Of a stretch of 64,000 nucleotides of DNA, positions 10,058 to 18,758 are shown in pieces; positions within the stretch are counted from its first letter, which is position 1, and each line of letters begins with the position of its first letter. The notes beneath the pieces were generated by a model. The model saw only the letters and a list, made by a program, of their open reading frames with translations. It ran no database searches and had not been told where the DNA came from. Source of the stretch: Geobacter sp. FeAm09 (GTDB lineage: Bacteria; Desulfobacterota; Desulfuromonadia; Geobacterales; Pseudopelobacteraceae); the NCBI RefSeq assembly GCF_008330225.1, contig NZ_CP042466.1:2350001-2414000 (forward strand). The letters are read 5' to 3'. Made by a program: the position numbers and the translations under genes.

Positions 10058-11014
10058 CTACCTGCATTCCAGGCCGGTCCTGAGGTTTGCCAGATTGCTC
10101 CTCATGAGGGCGAGAAAGGTCACGCCATGTTCGAAATCGCTTTTGCTGATGTTGTGGGCGCCGTGCAGCAGCAGGACCGAAACGCCGTTCTCCCGGGCGA
10201 TCACCTCGGACACGCGCGGCGAGAGCAACTCCTCGCTGAAGACGTACTTCAGCCCCGTGGCCCTGACCTGCTTGACCAGCGCCATCAGCCGGGCCGGGGT
10301 CGGTTCGGCATCGGCGTTGACGGCGGACGCGGATTCGTACCGGAGGCCGTAGCGGTTGGCGAGATAACCGAAGGCATAGTGGCCGCCATGGAGAAAGGCC
10401 TTCTTGCCGCAGGAGGACAACCCGGCCCGGTAGTCGGCGTCGAGTTTTTTCAGCTCCGCCGTGTAGGCGCCGGCATTGGCCCGGTAATACCCTGCGTTGG
10501 CCGGGTCCTTGGCCACCATGCCGGCCGCGATGTTGGCCACCATGATCCGGGCGTTGCCGAAGTCGAGCCAGATATGGGGATCCATGCCGCCGGCGTGGTG
10601 GTCCCCTTCGTGGCCATGCTCCTCCTGCTCCGCGTCAAGACCGGCCTTGAGGAACGTGACCCCGGTACTGGCATCCACCAGGGTAACGGTACCGCTATCG
10701 AGCCCCTTGACGAAGCTTACCGCCCACGGTTCCATGTACGGATTGGTGAAGACGAACAGATCCGCCTTTGCCGTGCGCAGCGCATCCTCGGGCTTCGGCT
10801 CGAAGCTGTGGGCCTCCACGCCGGGCGGCAGGAGCAGCCTGACATCGACCTTATCGCCGCCGATGGCCCGGACGAAGTCGTAGAGCGGGAACAGGGTGGT
10901 CACGACCACCAGCTTCCTGGGGCCGGCTGCGGGCGTTGGGGCATTCCGTTTCTGACAGGCCCCGGCAAATATCAGGCACGCCAGCAGTGAAGCTGCGATG
11001 AGTACAGGTTTCAT
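10058..11014 (-). CDS. Zinc/manganese ABC transporter substrate-binding lipoprotein (ZnuA-like)
   Basis: 318 residues. A lipoprotein signal peptide (MKPVLIAASLLACLIFAGAC) gives an acylated Cys near residue 20. Metal ligands expected for the cluster A-I fold are seen at GVEAHSFEP and GGMDPHIWLDF. A charged His-rich loop (EEHGHEGDHHAGG) is typical of zinc rather than manganese binders, and a later ligand is at GGHYAFGYL. GAGGAG lies 7 nt before the ATG. No permease or ATPase gene is adjacent, so its transporter partner is elsewhere or it works as a stand-alone metal scavenger. A Fur/Zur-like palindrome overlaps its probable promoter. Confidence 0.85.
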   Translation of the reverse strand: MKPVLIAASLLACLIFAGACQKRNAPTPAAGPRKLVVVTTLFPLYDFVRAIGGDKVDVRLLLPPGVEAHSFEPKPEDALRTAKADLFVFTNPYMEPWAVSFVKGLDSGTVTLVDASTGVTFLKAGLDAEQEEHGHEGDHHAGGMDPHIWLDFGNARIMVANIAAGMVAKDPANAGYYRANAGAYTAELKKLDADYRAGLSSCGKKAFLHGGHYAFGYLANRYGLRYESASAVNADAEPTPARLMALVKQVRATGLKYVFSEELLSPRVSEVIARENGVSVLLLHGAHNISKSDFEHGVTFLALMRSNLANLRTGLECR

Positions 11015-11079
11015 GTCGATCTCCTCGGGGACAAGTCGGATATACCGGTTCTGTACAGTACGCCGTGCGGAACCGTATA

Positions 11080-11108
11080 AATAGAAATTATTTTCACTTG
11101 GTTGTCAA
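11080..11108 (-). promoter_or_regulatory. Promoter with overlapping Fur/Zur-like palindrome
   Basis: On the minus strand TTGACA (11103-11108), a 17-bp spacer and TCTATT (11080-11085) form a sigma-70 promoter about 65 bp upstream of the ZnuA-like gene. The AT-rich near-palindrome TAGAAAT-T-ATTTTCA (11082-11096) overlaps the spacer and -10 and has the 7-1-7 form of Fur-family operators. Metal repression is inferred from this and from the gene's function. Confidence 0.55.
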
Positions 11109-11185
11109 GCAGACTCTTGGGCCGGGGGCATTTAAGGGGCTGGCTGGGGGATGCGGGCGAGAGCTGGGCTGAAGCGGTTCCGGCA

Positions 11186-11229
11186 ATAAATGGGCCGGGC
11201 GTTCCGTTGGGAACACCCGGCCCATTTAT
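11186..11229 (-). terminator. Strong hairpin after nifS (terminator)
   Basis: A roughly 20-bp stem (ATAAATGGGCCGGGCGTTCC starting at 11186, partner ending at 11229) with a GTTG loop and one G-U pair. It lies 45-85 bp beyond the nifS stop. The tail is only moderately T-rich (TTTATTG) because T's are inside the stem. It could stop transcription in both directions. Confidence 0.7.
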
Positions 11230-11272
11230 CGATAGTACCCATGACATTTACGGGAAAAACCGTTGCGACTCG

Positions 11273-12445
11273 TCACTGTTCTTTGAGGAACTCCCTGCCG
11301 AAGGGGGACATCTTGCGCAGATTGGCGATGACGGGCGGCAGTTCGCGGATGACCGTGTCGATCTCCGCTTCCGTGGTGTAGCGCGACAGGGAGAAACGGA
11401 TCGAACCGTGGGCGCAGGTGAAGGGCACCCCCATGGCCCGCAGCACGTGGGACGGTTCCAGGGAGCCGGAGGTGCAGGCGCTGCCGGACGAGGCACAGAT
11501 CCCCAGCTCGTTGAGCAGCAGCAGGATCGCTTCCCCCTCCACGAACTCAAAGGCGATGTTCAGGGTATTGGGCAGGCGCTCGGCCGCGCCGCCGTTGATG
11601 CGGGCATGGGGGATGCGGGCCATGAGTTCGCTCTGCAGGCGGTCGCGCAGGGCCTTGACCTGGGTATTCTCGATTGCCATGTTCTCGCCGGCCAGTTCGC
11701 AGGCCTTGCCCAGGGCGATGATGGCGGCGGCGTTCTCCGTGCCGGCGCGGCGGCTCTTCTCCTGGTGTCCCCCCACCATGAAGGGGCGGAACGGGGTGCC
11801 GCGGCGCAGGTAGAGCACGCCGATCCCCTTGGGTGCATGCAGCTTGTGGCCGGAAAGCGACAGCATGTCGATCTTCGAGGCCGCCAGGTTGATCGGCACC
11901 TTGCCCACGGCCTGGACGGCGTCCGTGTGGAAGAGCGCCCCCTTCGCCTTGGCAATGGCCGCAGCCTCCTCGATGGGGAAAATCACGCCGGTCTCGTTGT
12001 TGGCGTACATCAGGGACACGATGGCGGTGTCGGCGTCCACGGCGGCCTTCAACTCCGCCATATCCAGTTGCCCCTCGCTGTCCACGCCGATCTCGGTCAC
12101 CCGGTACCCCTTCTGGGTCAGGTTGCGGCACTGGGTCAGCACGGCCGGATGCTCCACCCGGGAGGTAATCACGTGGCGTTTTTCCGGAAATACCTCCAGG
12201 GCCGAGCGAATGGCGGCGTTGTCGCTCTCGGTGCCGCAGGCGGTGAAGATGATCTCGTCCGGCGAGGCACCCAAAAGGGCCGCTACACGCTTACGGGCCT
12301 CATCCACCTTCTGCTGCACCTGGCCGCCGAAGAAATGCATGGAACTGGGGTTGCCGTACAATTCGCAGAAATAGGGGCGCATCTCCTCGAAGACCGCTTC
12401 GTCCACTTTGGTGGTGGCGTTGTTGTCCAGGTAGATCTCTTTCAT
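11273..12445 (-). CDS. nifS: Cysteine desulfurase NifS
   Basis: 390 residues (MKEIYLDNNATTKVDE). The PLP-binding lysine is in SLSGHKLHAPKG and the catalytic cysteine in ASSGSACTSG, the long-loop group I form of NifS/IscS. It takes sulfur from cysteine for Fe-S cluster assembly on NifU. GAGGAGG lies 7 nt upstream of the ATG at 12445, and the start overlaps the nifU stop as ATGA. The open frame runs back to 12871 inside nifU, but that extension is only nifU read in another frame. Confidence 0.95.
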   Translation of the reverse strand: MKEIYLDNNATTKVDEAVFEEMRPYFCELYGNPSSMHFFGGQVQQKVDEARKRVAALLGASPDEIIFTACGTESDNAAIRSALEVFPEKRHVITSRVEHPAVLTQCRNLTQKGYRVTEIGVDSEGQLDMAELKAAVDADTAIVSLMYANNETGVIFPIEEAAAIAKAKGALFHTDAVQAVGKVPINLAASKIDMLSLSGHKLHAPKGIGVLYLRRGTPFRPFMVGGHQEKSRRAGTENAAAIIALGKACELAGENMAIENTQVKALRDRLQSELMARIPHARINGGAAERLPNTLNIAFEFVEGEAILLLLNELGICASSGSACTSGSLEPSHVLRAMGVPFTCAHGSIRFSLSRYTTEAEIDTVIRELPPVIANLRKMSPFGREFLKEQ

Positions 12446-13317
12446 GCCGCGACCTCCTCGACCACGATGTCCTCCGCCACCAGGTCGCGCAGTTTCTGCT
12501 CGACCACGCGGGAAGTGTAGCCGGAGGAGGCGCAGCCTGCACACGCCTTGCGGAAGGCCACCTGCACCTTGGGACCGTCGATGTCGATCAGTTCCAGGTC
12601 GCCGCCGTCGGCCCACAACAGGGGCCGGATATCCCGCTCCAACACCTCCTGGATCATCTGCATCTTCTTCAGGTTGGAGAGTTTTTCCGGGCGCTTGCGC
12701 GGCTCTCCCGACTCCTGCTTGCCCATCACCTCGGCGATCAGCTCCTTGATCCGGGGGATGCAGCCGCCGCAGCCGCCGCCGGCCTTGGTAAAGTGGGTCA
12801 CCTGTTCGGCGGTGGTCAGCTTGTTGGTCTCGATCACCTTTTTCAGGAACACGTCGGTGATGCCGAAACATTTGCAGACGATGGTCCCCTCCTGGTCCGG
12901 GTAGGCCGGGCCGTGATCATGGTCGTGGTCGTGGGGCGCGACCTCGTGGCCGCGGTACTTGGCTATGGCGACCTCCAGCGCTTCCTGTCCCATCACCGAG
13001 CAGTGCATCTTCTCCTCCGGCAGTCCGCCCAGAAACTCGGCGATGTCCTGGTTGCTGATGGCCAGGGCCTCGTCCAGGGTCTTGCCCTTGACCATCTCGG
13101 TCAGGGCCGACGAGGAGGCGATGGCGCTGGCGCAGCCAAAGGTTTGGAACTTGGCGTCAACGATCTTGTCCTTGTTGTCGTCCAGCTTGAGATACAGCTT
13201 CAGGGCGTCGCCGCAGGCCAGGCTGCCCACTTCGCCGACGGCGTCCGCATCGGGTATGTCCCCCACGTTGCGGGGGTTCAGGAAGTGCTCTTTTACGGTT
13301 GGTGTATAGTCCCACAT
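12442..13317 (-). CDS. nifU: Fe-S scaffold protein NifU (three-domain)
   Basis: 291 residues from the ATG at 13317 (MWDYTPTVKEHF), with AAGGAG 8 nt upstream. The IscU-like domain has the three scaffold cysteines at SLACGDALK, FGCASAIASSS and MHCSVMG. A His/Asp-rich linker (HDHDHDHG) follows. The central BFD-like 2Fe-2S domain has CKC and CGGC. The C-terminal Nfu domain has the ACAGCASSG CxxC pair. It assembles clusters with sulfur from NifS, whose gene follows with an ATGA overlap. No nif structural genes are near, so this pair probably serves general Fe-S supply. Confidence 0.95.
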   Translation of the reverse strand: MWDYTPTVKEHFLNPRNVGDIPDADAVGEVGSLACGDALKLYLKLDDNKDKIVDAKFQTFGCASAIASSSALTEMVKGKTLDEALAISNQDIAEFLGGLPEEKMHCSVMGQEALEVAIAKYRGHEVAPHDHDHDHGPAYPDQEGTIVCKCFGITDVFLKKVIETNKLTTAEQVTHFTKAGGGCGGCIPRIKELIAEVMGKQESGEPRKRPEKLSNLKKMQMIQEVLERDIRPLLWADGGDLELIDIDGPKVQVAFRKACAGCASSGYTSRVVEQKLRDLVAEDIVVEEVAA

Positions 13318-13447
13318 GGTGTTGATCTCCTTGCCTTTAGTGAATGAATCGAATTGCACAACCTATGAACAGGGATGGGCAGCATGAAACGGTTCTCATC
13401 CATCATGGCCGATACCGTTGCATCCTGTCAACTGCCATCCCGAGCGT

Positions 13448-14863
13448 CTACCCCAGAATAAATTGCCGCCCGGCGGCCATTACCTCTTCCAACCGCGCTT
13501 CCGTGGCCGCCTCGCCGTAGAGGCGCACCACCGGTTCGGTGCCCGACTTGCGGAACAGCATCCAACTGCCATCCTCCAGCAGCAGCTTGGTCCCGTCGAT
13601 CCTGATCACCTCCTTGACCTTAACCCCGGCGACTTCTTCGGGAAGGGCCGTAATCTTGTCGGCATACTCCTCTTCAAGGCGCGGCGAAAGTTTGAGATTG
13701 TCGCGGCGGGTGATGAACCTCCCGACCTCGGCATACAGATCCTCCAGCAGTTCGCGGATGCTCTTGCCCTCGCGGGCCACCATCTCGGCCACCAGGAAGC
13801 ACGCCAGGATGCCGTCCTTTTCCGGCACATGCCCCTTGATGGTGAGCCCGGCGCTCTCCTCGCCGCCGATGATGATCTTGTCCTGGCTGATCAGCTCGCC
13901 GATATACTTGAAGCCGACCGGTGTTTCAAAGACCGGGACGCCGTGTTTGCGGGCAACGGCATCGACCAGGTGGGAGGTGGCCACGCTGCGGGCCACCCCA
14001 CCAGACAATCTACGCACTCGGATCAGGTAATTCAAGAGCAGGGCGATAATATAATTGGGCTCGATGAAAGAACCATCGCTGTCGAGAATGCCGAAACGGT
14101 CGGCGTCGCCGTCGGTGGCCAGCCCCAGGCGGATGGCCGGGTCGTTTCTGACCAGGGCGATGAAGTCGGGAATATGGCTTTCGGACGGCTCGGGCGGCTG
14201 GCCGCCGAAGCAGGGATCCAGGTGGTCATTCAGCATGACGTAGGGAATGCCGCGCCGTTTCAGCGGTTCGTCCAGGTATCCCCGGCCGGTGCCGTACAGG
14301 GGGTCGAGCGCCACCTTCCCGAGATGGGCAATGGCGTCGAAATCCACCTTTTCCTCCAGGGCCTGCAGATACGCCGGCCGCGGATCGATGCGTTCCAGAA
14401 GCCCCCGGTCTGAGGCTTCCTCCAGGGAGAGCGTCGCACCGCAGGGTGCGCCCGCCATCCGGTTGGCCCGCTGCTCGATGTCCTTTGTGGTTTCGGGGAG
14501 GGCGGGCCCGCCCCACGACGGCGAGAACTTGACGCCGTTATATTCGGGTGGATTGTGGCTGGCCGTGAAGTTGACGGCGCCGGCGGCATGGCGCCGCAGT
14601 ATCTCGAACGCAATGACCGGCGTGGGGGCATCCCGTTCGCACAGGCAGGCCTTGACGCCCGCACCCGCCAGCACCCGTGCGGCCTCACAGGCGAAGCGCT
14701 GCCCCATGAACCGGGTATCGCAGCCGACGATTACGCCCTTGTGCCCTTCCCCGGAAGCGATCAGATGGTCGGCTATGGCCCGGACAACCACCCTGACGTT
14801 GTCCATAATGAAGTCTTCGCAGAGGATGCCGCGCCACCCGGACGTTCCGAAAACGATTCCCAT
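13448..14863 (-). CDS. Phosphoglucomutase/phosphomannomutase family protein
   Basis: 471 residues from the ATG at 14863 (MGIVFGTSGWRG). The catalytic phosphoserine loop TASHNPPEYNG lies near residue 102 and the metal-binding DGDADRFG near residue 250. The sugar-binding GEESAG is seen, and the C-terminal phosphate-binding loop is RKSGTEPVVRLY. All four domains of the alpha-D-phosphohexomutase family are present. It interconverts 1- and 6-phosphates of glucose or mannose and could feed sugar nucleotides to the polysaccharide cluster in this window, but the sugar cannot be decided by eye. The frame extends to a TTG at 14881; the ATG has GAGGGGGG about 9 nt upstream. Confidence 0.9.
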   Translation of the reverse strand: MGIVFGTSGWRGILCEDFIMDNVRVVVRAIADHLIASGEGHKGVIVGCDTRFMGQRFACEAARVLAGAGVKACLCERDAPTPVIAFEILRRHAAGAVNFTASHNPPEYNGVKFSPSWGGPALPETTKDIEQRANRMAGAPCGATLSLEEASDRGLLERIDPRPAYLQALEEKVDFDAIAHLGKVALDPLYGTGRGYLDEPLKRRGIPYVMLNDHLDPCFGGQPPEPSESHIPDFIALVRNDPAIRLGLATDGDADRFGILDSDGSFIEPNYIIALLLNYLIRVRRLSGGVARSVATSHLVDAVARKHGVPVFETPVGFKYIGELISQDKIIIGGEESAGLTIKGHVPEKDGILACFLVAEMVAREGKSIRELLEDLYAEVGRFITRRDNLKLSPRLEEEYADKITALPEEVAGVKVKEVIRIDGTKLLLEDGSWMLFRKSGTEPVVRLYGEAATEARLEEVMAAGRQFILG

Positions 14864-14967
14864 GATGTGTTCCCCCCTCAAAACAAGACATCTTTTGTCG
14901 TTTTAAGGTAATACACCAAAGCCCGTCCGTCAAGTCAAAGAGGGCATAATTCCAAGGATTTTTCCTG

Positions 14968-14997
14968 TTGACTTTTTTCAGCCATACTTGCTACAGT
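14968..14997 (+). promoter_or_regulatory. Sigma-70 promoter of the PxxKW gene
   Basis: TTGACT (14968-14973), an 18-bp spacer and TACAGT (14992-14997) lie about 36 bp upstream of the PxxKW start. Confidence 0.6.
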
Positions 14998-15032
14998 TAT
15001 ATTTCAATTCAGAACATTTAGGAGGAAGAAGC

Positions 15033-15323
15033 ATGCAGTGTCAAACTGTACTTCCCGGTACCGAGTGTACCTTTTGGGGCAAACAGGGTTGCGTTTTCCC
15101 GGACGGCTCCTGCCAGGTTATCGTTGAAAATTGTGAAGGATGCGAGCGCATCGTGACCGGCTCCATTGGCCAGGTTTGCAGCGCCTATCCGGCTCCGGCC
15201 AAGAAATGGGCCAACGGCCTCTGCAACTTCGCCAGCCACGTCAAGGTGGAAATCAAGGTGGAGGAAACCAGGGTCAACCCGCTCAAGGCATCCAAAAAGG
15301 CATCCGGCGGCAAGAAGAAGTAA
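15033..15323 (+). CDS. PxxKW family cysteine-rich protein
   Basis: 96 residues from the ATG at 15033, which has AGGAGG 8 nt upstream. It contains six spaced cysteines (CQTVLPGTEC, QGCVFPDGSC, VENCEGCERI), a further CSAYPAP and a CNF near residue 66. The namesake PxxKW motif is at PAKKW. The tail is lysine-rich (KASKKASGGKKK). The family is known from delta-proteobacterial anaerobes and has no established function; the cysteine pattern suggests metal or Fe-S binding. It stands alone between its own promoter and terminator, as expected for a strongly expressed single gene. Confidence 0.85.
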   Translation: MQCQTVLPGTECTFWGKQGCVFPDGSCQVIVENCEGCERIVTGSIGQVCSAYPAPAKKWANGLCNFASHVKVEIKVEETRVNPLKASKKASGGKKK

Positions 15324-15357
15324 ACGCCGCATCTTTTCCTTTTCGTACCAGTACGGG

Positions 15358-15387
15358 AAAGGGGGAACCATGTTCCCCCTTTTTTTG
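15358..15387 (+). terminator. Intrinsic terminator after the PxxKW gene
   Basis: AAAGGGGGAAC pairs with GTTCCCCCTTT around a CAT loop, and seven T's follow. Confidence 0.9.
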
Positions 15388-15433
15388 TGTTCCGACATGC
15401 GTTTGCACTCGCTGCAACCATGGGAGGCCTGCC

Positions 15434-15883
15434 ATGCCCTTCGATACCCTGACCTGCCCGTCGTGTGGTGCCCCGGTCAAACAGTACCGCAATCCCTTCC
15501 CCACGGTGGATATCATCATCGAGATCCATGACCGCATCGTGCTGATCGAACGCAAAAACCCGCCCCATGGCTGGGCATTGCCGGGTGGATTCGTGGATTA
15601 CGGGGAATCGCTGGAGGATGCGGCGCGACGAGAGGCGCGGGAAGAAACGACGCTGGAGATCGGAGACCTGCGGTTATTGGGATGCTACTCGGACCCGTCG
15701 CGGGATGCGCGCATGCATACCATCTCGACGGTGTTCATGGCCCGGGGGAGCGGGACTCCCCGCGCCGCCGACGATGCTGCCGACCTGGCCCTGTTCACCC
15801 TTGAACAATTGCCCGCCCGGCTCTGTTTCGACCACGCCAGGATTCTGGCCGACTACGCCGCCGCTCTCCGCGCCGAGCGTTGA
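15434..15883 (+). CDS. Nudix hydrolase with N-terminal zinc-ribbon-like segment
   Basis: 149 residues from the ATG at 15434. The start is CPSCGAPV, half of a zinc-ribbon motif. The Nudix box reads GGFVDYGESLEDAARREAREE (split here as GGFVDYGES and LEDAARREAREE), matching Gx5Ex7REUxEE. The family hydrolyses nucleoside diphosphates linked to another group. The layout resembles ADP-ribose pyrophosphatase-like proteins, but the substrate is not clear. The frame stays open upstream to 15140 through the PxxKW gene; the ATG after GGGAGGCCTGCC is the natural start. It converges with mqnA; the 88-bp gap holds a small GC hairpin (15897-15910). Confidence 0.88.
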   Translation: MPFDTLTCPSCGAPVKQYRNPFPTVDIIIEIHDRIVLIERKNPPHGWALPGGFVDYGESLEDAARREAREETTLEIGDLRLLGCYSDPSRDARMHTISTVFMARGSGTPRAADDAADLALFTLEQLPARLCFDHARILADYAAALRAER

Positions 15884-15971
15884 GCGACATCGAACCGCCT
15901 CCCGGCGGCCCCCGGCAGAGCGATCATCGGGCAGTCCTTACAAGCCATCAACCATGAAAGCCGTTGCCGGT

Positions 15972-16793
15972 TTACTCGAAAAAATGCAGCTCGGGAGCCA
16001 CCGGGATCAGTCCCAGCTCCGCTGCGTACCGGTAGAACAGCCGTAACCCTTCCTGCTGTGCCTCCCCCATCTCATAGGAAATATTCTCCCGCCAGTAGGC
16101 AATGAGCCCCTCCCGCCCCATCCAGGAGGCTTCGGGCGAGATGGCGGCAATATGCTCCCGCTCCCGGTCGGCATAGGCCTTGGCCTGAACGAGCCGGTCG
16201 GCCAGCAGCCGCACCTCCCCATGGCGTGACTGTGCCGCGGAGCGGGTGCAGAACCAGAGGGCAAAAACGAACGGCAGCCCGGTCCATTCATACCAGAGCG
16301 ACCCCAGATCGTAGATACGCAACCCGGTTTCGGCCAGGGACGAGCGCAAGGCGGCATCGCCGATGAGCAGCATGGCCGACGCCGTGCGGAGCGCTTCGGC
16401 CAGCGGCATGGAGGAGACGGTGTACCGACAGGTGTGGCCGAAACGCTTGCCCATGAGAATCCTGAGCAGGTTGACCGATGTGGCCGACTCCGCGCTCAGC
16501 AGGATTTCCTGCCCCTCCAGTTCCTCGATGGGAACGCGGGAGAAGAGAAGTACGCTGGCAACCGGGCCGGCACTGCTGATGGAGAGGTCGGGCAGGATGA
16601 GGTAGCGCTCGGAATGGATGGCGTACTCGATGGAGGACGAGGGACAGACGTCGATCTTCTCCGCGGCAAGCAGGGCATTCAGATTGGCCGGGACGCCGCC
16701 GGTGAACCGGTAGCCATCGCACGGGAAATGCTCCTGCAAGGCATGGAACAGGGGGGTGACGTTTGCGTAGTCGATACGGCCAATGGAGAGCAT
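15972..16793 (-). CDS. mqnA: Chorismate dehydratase (futalosine menaquinone pathway)
   Basis: 273 residues from the ATG at 16793 (MLSIGRIDYANVTPLFHAL). The two-lobed periplasmic-binding-like fold is indicated by CPSSSIEYA, SESATSVNLL-like (LLSAESATSVNLL) and LIGDAALRS. The family removes water from chorismate to give 3-enolpyruvylbenzoate, the first step of the futalosine route to menaquinone. The start shares one base with the tolC-family stop (TGATG). Coupling with an outer-membrane efflux gene has no obvious functional reason. The shikimate operon nearby would supply chorismate. Confidence 0.88.
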   Translation of the reverse strand: MLSIGRIDYANVTPLFHALQEHFPCDGYRFTGGVPANLNALLAAEKIDVCPSSSIEYAIHSERYLILPDLSISSAGPVASVLLFSRVPIEELEGQEILLSAESATSVNLLRILMGKRFGHTCRYTVSSMPLAEALRTASAMLLIGDAALRSSLAETGLRIYDLGSLWYEWTGLPFVFALWFCTRSAAQSRHGEVRLLADRLVQAKAYADREREHIAAISPEASWMGREGLIAYWRENISYEMGEAQQEGLRLFYRYAAELGLIPVAPELHFFE

Positions 16794-18292
16794 CAGCGGG
16801 TCCCCCTGTAGAGTTTGTCCGCGTCGTCCTCCACAACGCGGATGCCCTGCCGCTCGAGCAGTTCCCCGGTCACCTGCCACAGGTGGGTAATGGCGTTGTC
16901 GTAGTTCACCACCGCCGTGATCTGGTTGTTCTTGGCCGCCACAAGGTCGTTTTCCACATCCAGCACGTCCTTGTTGGTGGCCAGGCCGACCTCTTTCTTG
17001 CGCAGGTAGGCCCGCAACCGTTCCTCGGCGTAGGCCCTGCCCCGTTCGGCCACGGCGATCTGCTTGTAGCTGCTGCTGATGCCGCGGATGGCGCTTTTGA
17101 CATCGTTGACGGCACCTTCCTCAAGGCTGCGGATCTGCACCGCGGTCTGTTCGGTCTTGAGACGGCTCTTGCGGTAATCGTTCTCGGCCGCGTTGTTGCC
17201 CAAGGGATAGGTAAAGGTCAGGCCGAGGCTCCAGGCCGGGTTGTCGGCGGCGGAGAGCGTCTCCAGGTTGCGGGGATAGGTGTGGTTGAGCCCGACCAGG
17301 GAACCGGAAGCGGAAAGGGAGAGGTCGGGCTTGACCTTGTTGCTGTAGACGCGGGTCTGGAGTTCGGCGATCTCCAGATTGCGCCGTTGCTCCTTGATGT
17401 CGGGACGGCTCAGGGCCAGCTTGAGCGCCGCATCCTCGTTCACCTCGTAGGGATCATGCCGGGGCGGGTCCACCGTGAGGATATCGCCGGCATCCTTTAT
17501 CTGCAGCAGGAGCCTCAGGACGTCAACCTCGTCGCTGACCGATTTTTCAACATCAATCAGTTCCTTTTCCCGGGAGTAGACGCCGAATTCGGCGTTGGTG
17601 ATCTCCATGGCGGGCAGGACGCCGGCAGCGACCTGGGCCTTGGTGTCGCTCAGGATCTTGCGCGCCAGTTCGAGCGAGGTCCTGGCGACCTGCAACTGCT
17701 CCCGCAGGCTGTAGAGCTTGAAGTATTCGTTCCGGACCTGGGTGACCGTGGTCAACAGGCGGGTATTGAAATGTTCGATGGAGGCGAACTTGGAGAGCCG
17801 CGAGACCGTGATGGCCACATCCGTGGTCTCCCGCCCGAAGTTCTTCAACAACGGCTGGGAGAGGCTGATCCCCAGGTTCGACTCCCAGTAGTTGCTCCGG
17901 GAGCCACTGGCATTGGTGCTGTTGAAGGCGTTCGTGAAGCCGGCCGTCACGGTTGCGCCGGTCCAGAAGAGCTGGCTCAGGGAGGCGTCGGCCTGAAAGG
18001 TGCGGCCATAACTGGAGCCGGAACTGCTGCCCGTGGCCGAGATCGTGGTCGAGGGGACGGTCGAATCGCTGTAGCCGGTCTGAAGGGTCAAAAGCGGATC
18101 GTAGATCGCCCTGTTGCGGTTGATATCCGCCTCGTACTGGGCCGGATTGTACAGTTCGGCCCGCACATCCAGGTTCTTCTCCACCGCCATGCGGATCGCC
18201 TCGCCAAGGGTCAGCGAAACCGTGGTATCGGCGGCCGCGGCGAGAGACGGCAGACAGATCAGCGCACATGCCAGCAAATGAGGTAAACGCAC
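16793..18292 (-). CDS. TolC-family outer membrane protein
   Basis: 499 residues from a GTG start, with AAGGA about 8 nt upstream. A signal peptide (VRLPHLLACALICLPSLAAAA) is followed by two outer-membrane-efflux repeats with long alpha-hairpins. Recognisable parts are LTLGEAIRMAVEKNLDV, SLSQPLLKNFGRE, EYFKLYSLREQL, FTYPLGNNAAENDYRKS and the C-terminal VNYDNAITHLWQVTG. It should form a trimeric channel across the outer membrane for type I secretion or drug efflux. No inner-membrane pump or adaptor is adjacent; mqnA follows with a one-base overlap. Confidence 0.9.
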   Translation of the reverse strand: MRLPHLLACALICLPSLAAAADTTVSLTLGEAIRMAVEKNLDVRAELYNPAQYEADINRNRAIYDPLLTLQTGYSDSTVPSTTISATGSSSGSSYGRTFQADASLSQLFWTGATVTAGFTNAFNSTNASGSRSNYWESNLGISLSQPLLKNFGRETTDVAITVSRLSKFASIEHFNTRLLTTVTQVRNEYFKLYSLREQLQVARTSLELARKILSDTKAQVAAGVLPAMEITNAEFGVYSREKELIDVEKSVSDEVDVLRLLLQIKDAGDILTVDPPRHDPYEVNEDAALKLALSRPDIKEQRRNLEIAELQTRVYSNKVKPDLSLSASGSLVGLNHTYPRNLETLSAADNPAWSLGLTFTYPLGNNAAENDYRKSRLKTEQTAVQIRSLEEGAVNDVKSAIRGISSSYKQIAVAERGRAYAEERLRAYLRKKEVGLATNKDVLDVENDLVAAKNNQITAVVNYDNAITHLWQVTGELLERQGIRVVEDDADKLYRGTR

Positions 18293-18315
18293 AGTCCGGT
18301 TCCTTTCAAAACGAG

Positions 18316-18343
18316 AGGGCGAGATAGCAATCTATCCCGCCCT
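18316..18343 (-). terminator. Terminator of the aroC-gcvH operon
   Basis: AGGGCGAGATAG pairs with CTATCCCGCCCT across one mismatch, with a CAAT loop. On the minus strand CTCGTTTTG follows. It lies 25 bp past the gcvH stop and just before the tolC-family start. Confidence 0.65.
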
Positions 18344-18367
18344 ATGTAACACATGTTCGACGAAAAA

Positions 18368-18754
18368 TTAATCCTTGTTTTCCGCGTAGTCGGCGTAATC
18401 GTCGGCCGACATGAGCCCCTTCAACTCGTCGTGGTCGCCGATGACAACCTCCAGCAGCCAACCGCCGTCATAGGGATCATCGTTCAGCAGGGCCGGGTTG
18501 TCCACGGCCTCATGGTTGACGTTGCGCACCGTTCCGCTGAAGGGGGCATAGATATCGGCCACGGTCTTGCGCGCCTCGATGGACCCGACGGAATCGTCCT
18601 GTTCCACGTCATCGCCCTCCTCCGGCAGTTCGACTCCGGAGATCGGTCCCAACTCTTCCTGGGCAAAATCGGTTATGCCGATTACGGCCGAATTGCCCTC
18701 GATCCTGACCCAGATATGTTCCTTTGAATACTTCAGTTCGTCAGGGTAGTCCAT
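18368..18754 (-). CDS. gcvH: Glycine cleavage system H-like protein (lipoyl carrier)
   Basis: 128 residues from the ATG at 18754 (MDYPDELKYSKEHIWVR). The lipoylated lysine sits in SIEARKTVADIYAP, and the fold continues through PYDGGWLLEV. GGAG lies 7 nt before the start. Canonical GcvH carries the aminomethyl group between glycine-cleavage P and T proteins, and H-like proteins also relay lipoyl groups. No gcvP or gcvT is next to it. Instead it follows accC by 4 bp as the last gene of the shikimate/acetyl-CoA carboxylase operon. That points to a role in lipoyl supply or coordination with fatty-acid synthesis, which is inference. Confidence 0.92.
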   Translation of the reverse strand: MDYPDELKYSKEHIWVRIEGNSAVIGITDFAQEELGPISGVELPEEGDDVEQDDSVGSIEARKTVADIYAPFSGTVRNVNHEAVDNPALLNDDPYDGGWLLEVVIGDHDELKGLMSADDYADYAENKD

Positions 18755-18758
18755 AGTG

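Noticed and set aside
11273-12871. A long frame that looks like a NifU-NifS fusion
   Set aside because: The extra N-terminal part lies within nifU in a different frame; nifS has its own ATG at 12445 with GAGGAGG.
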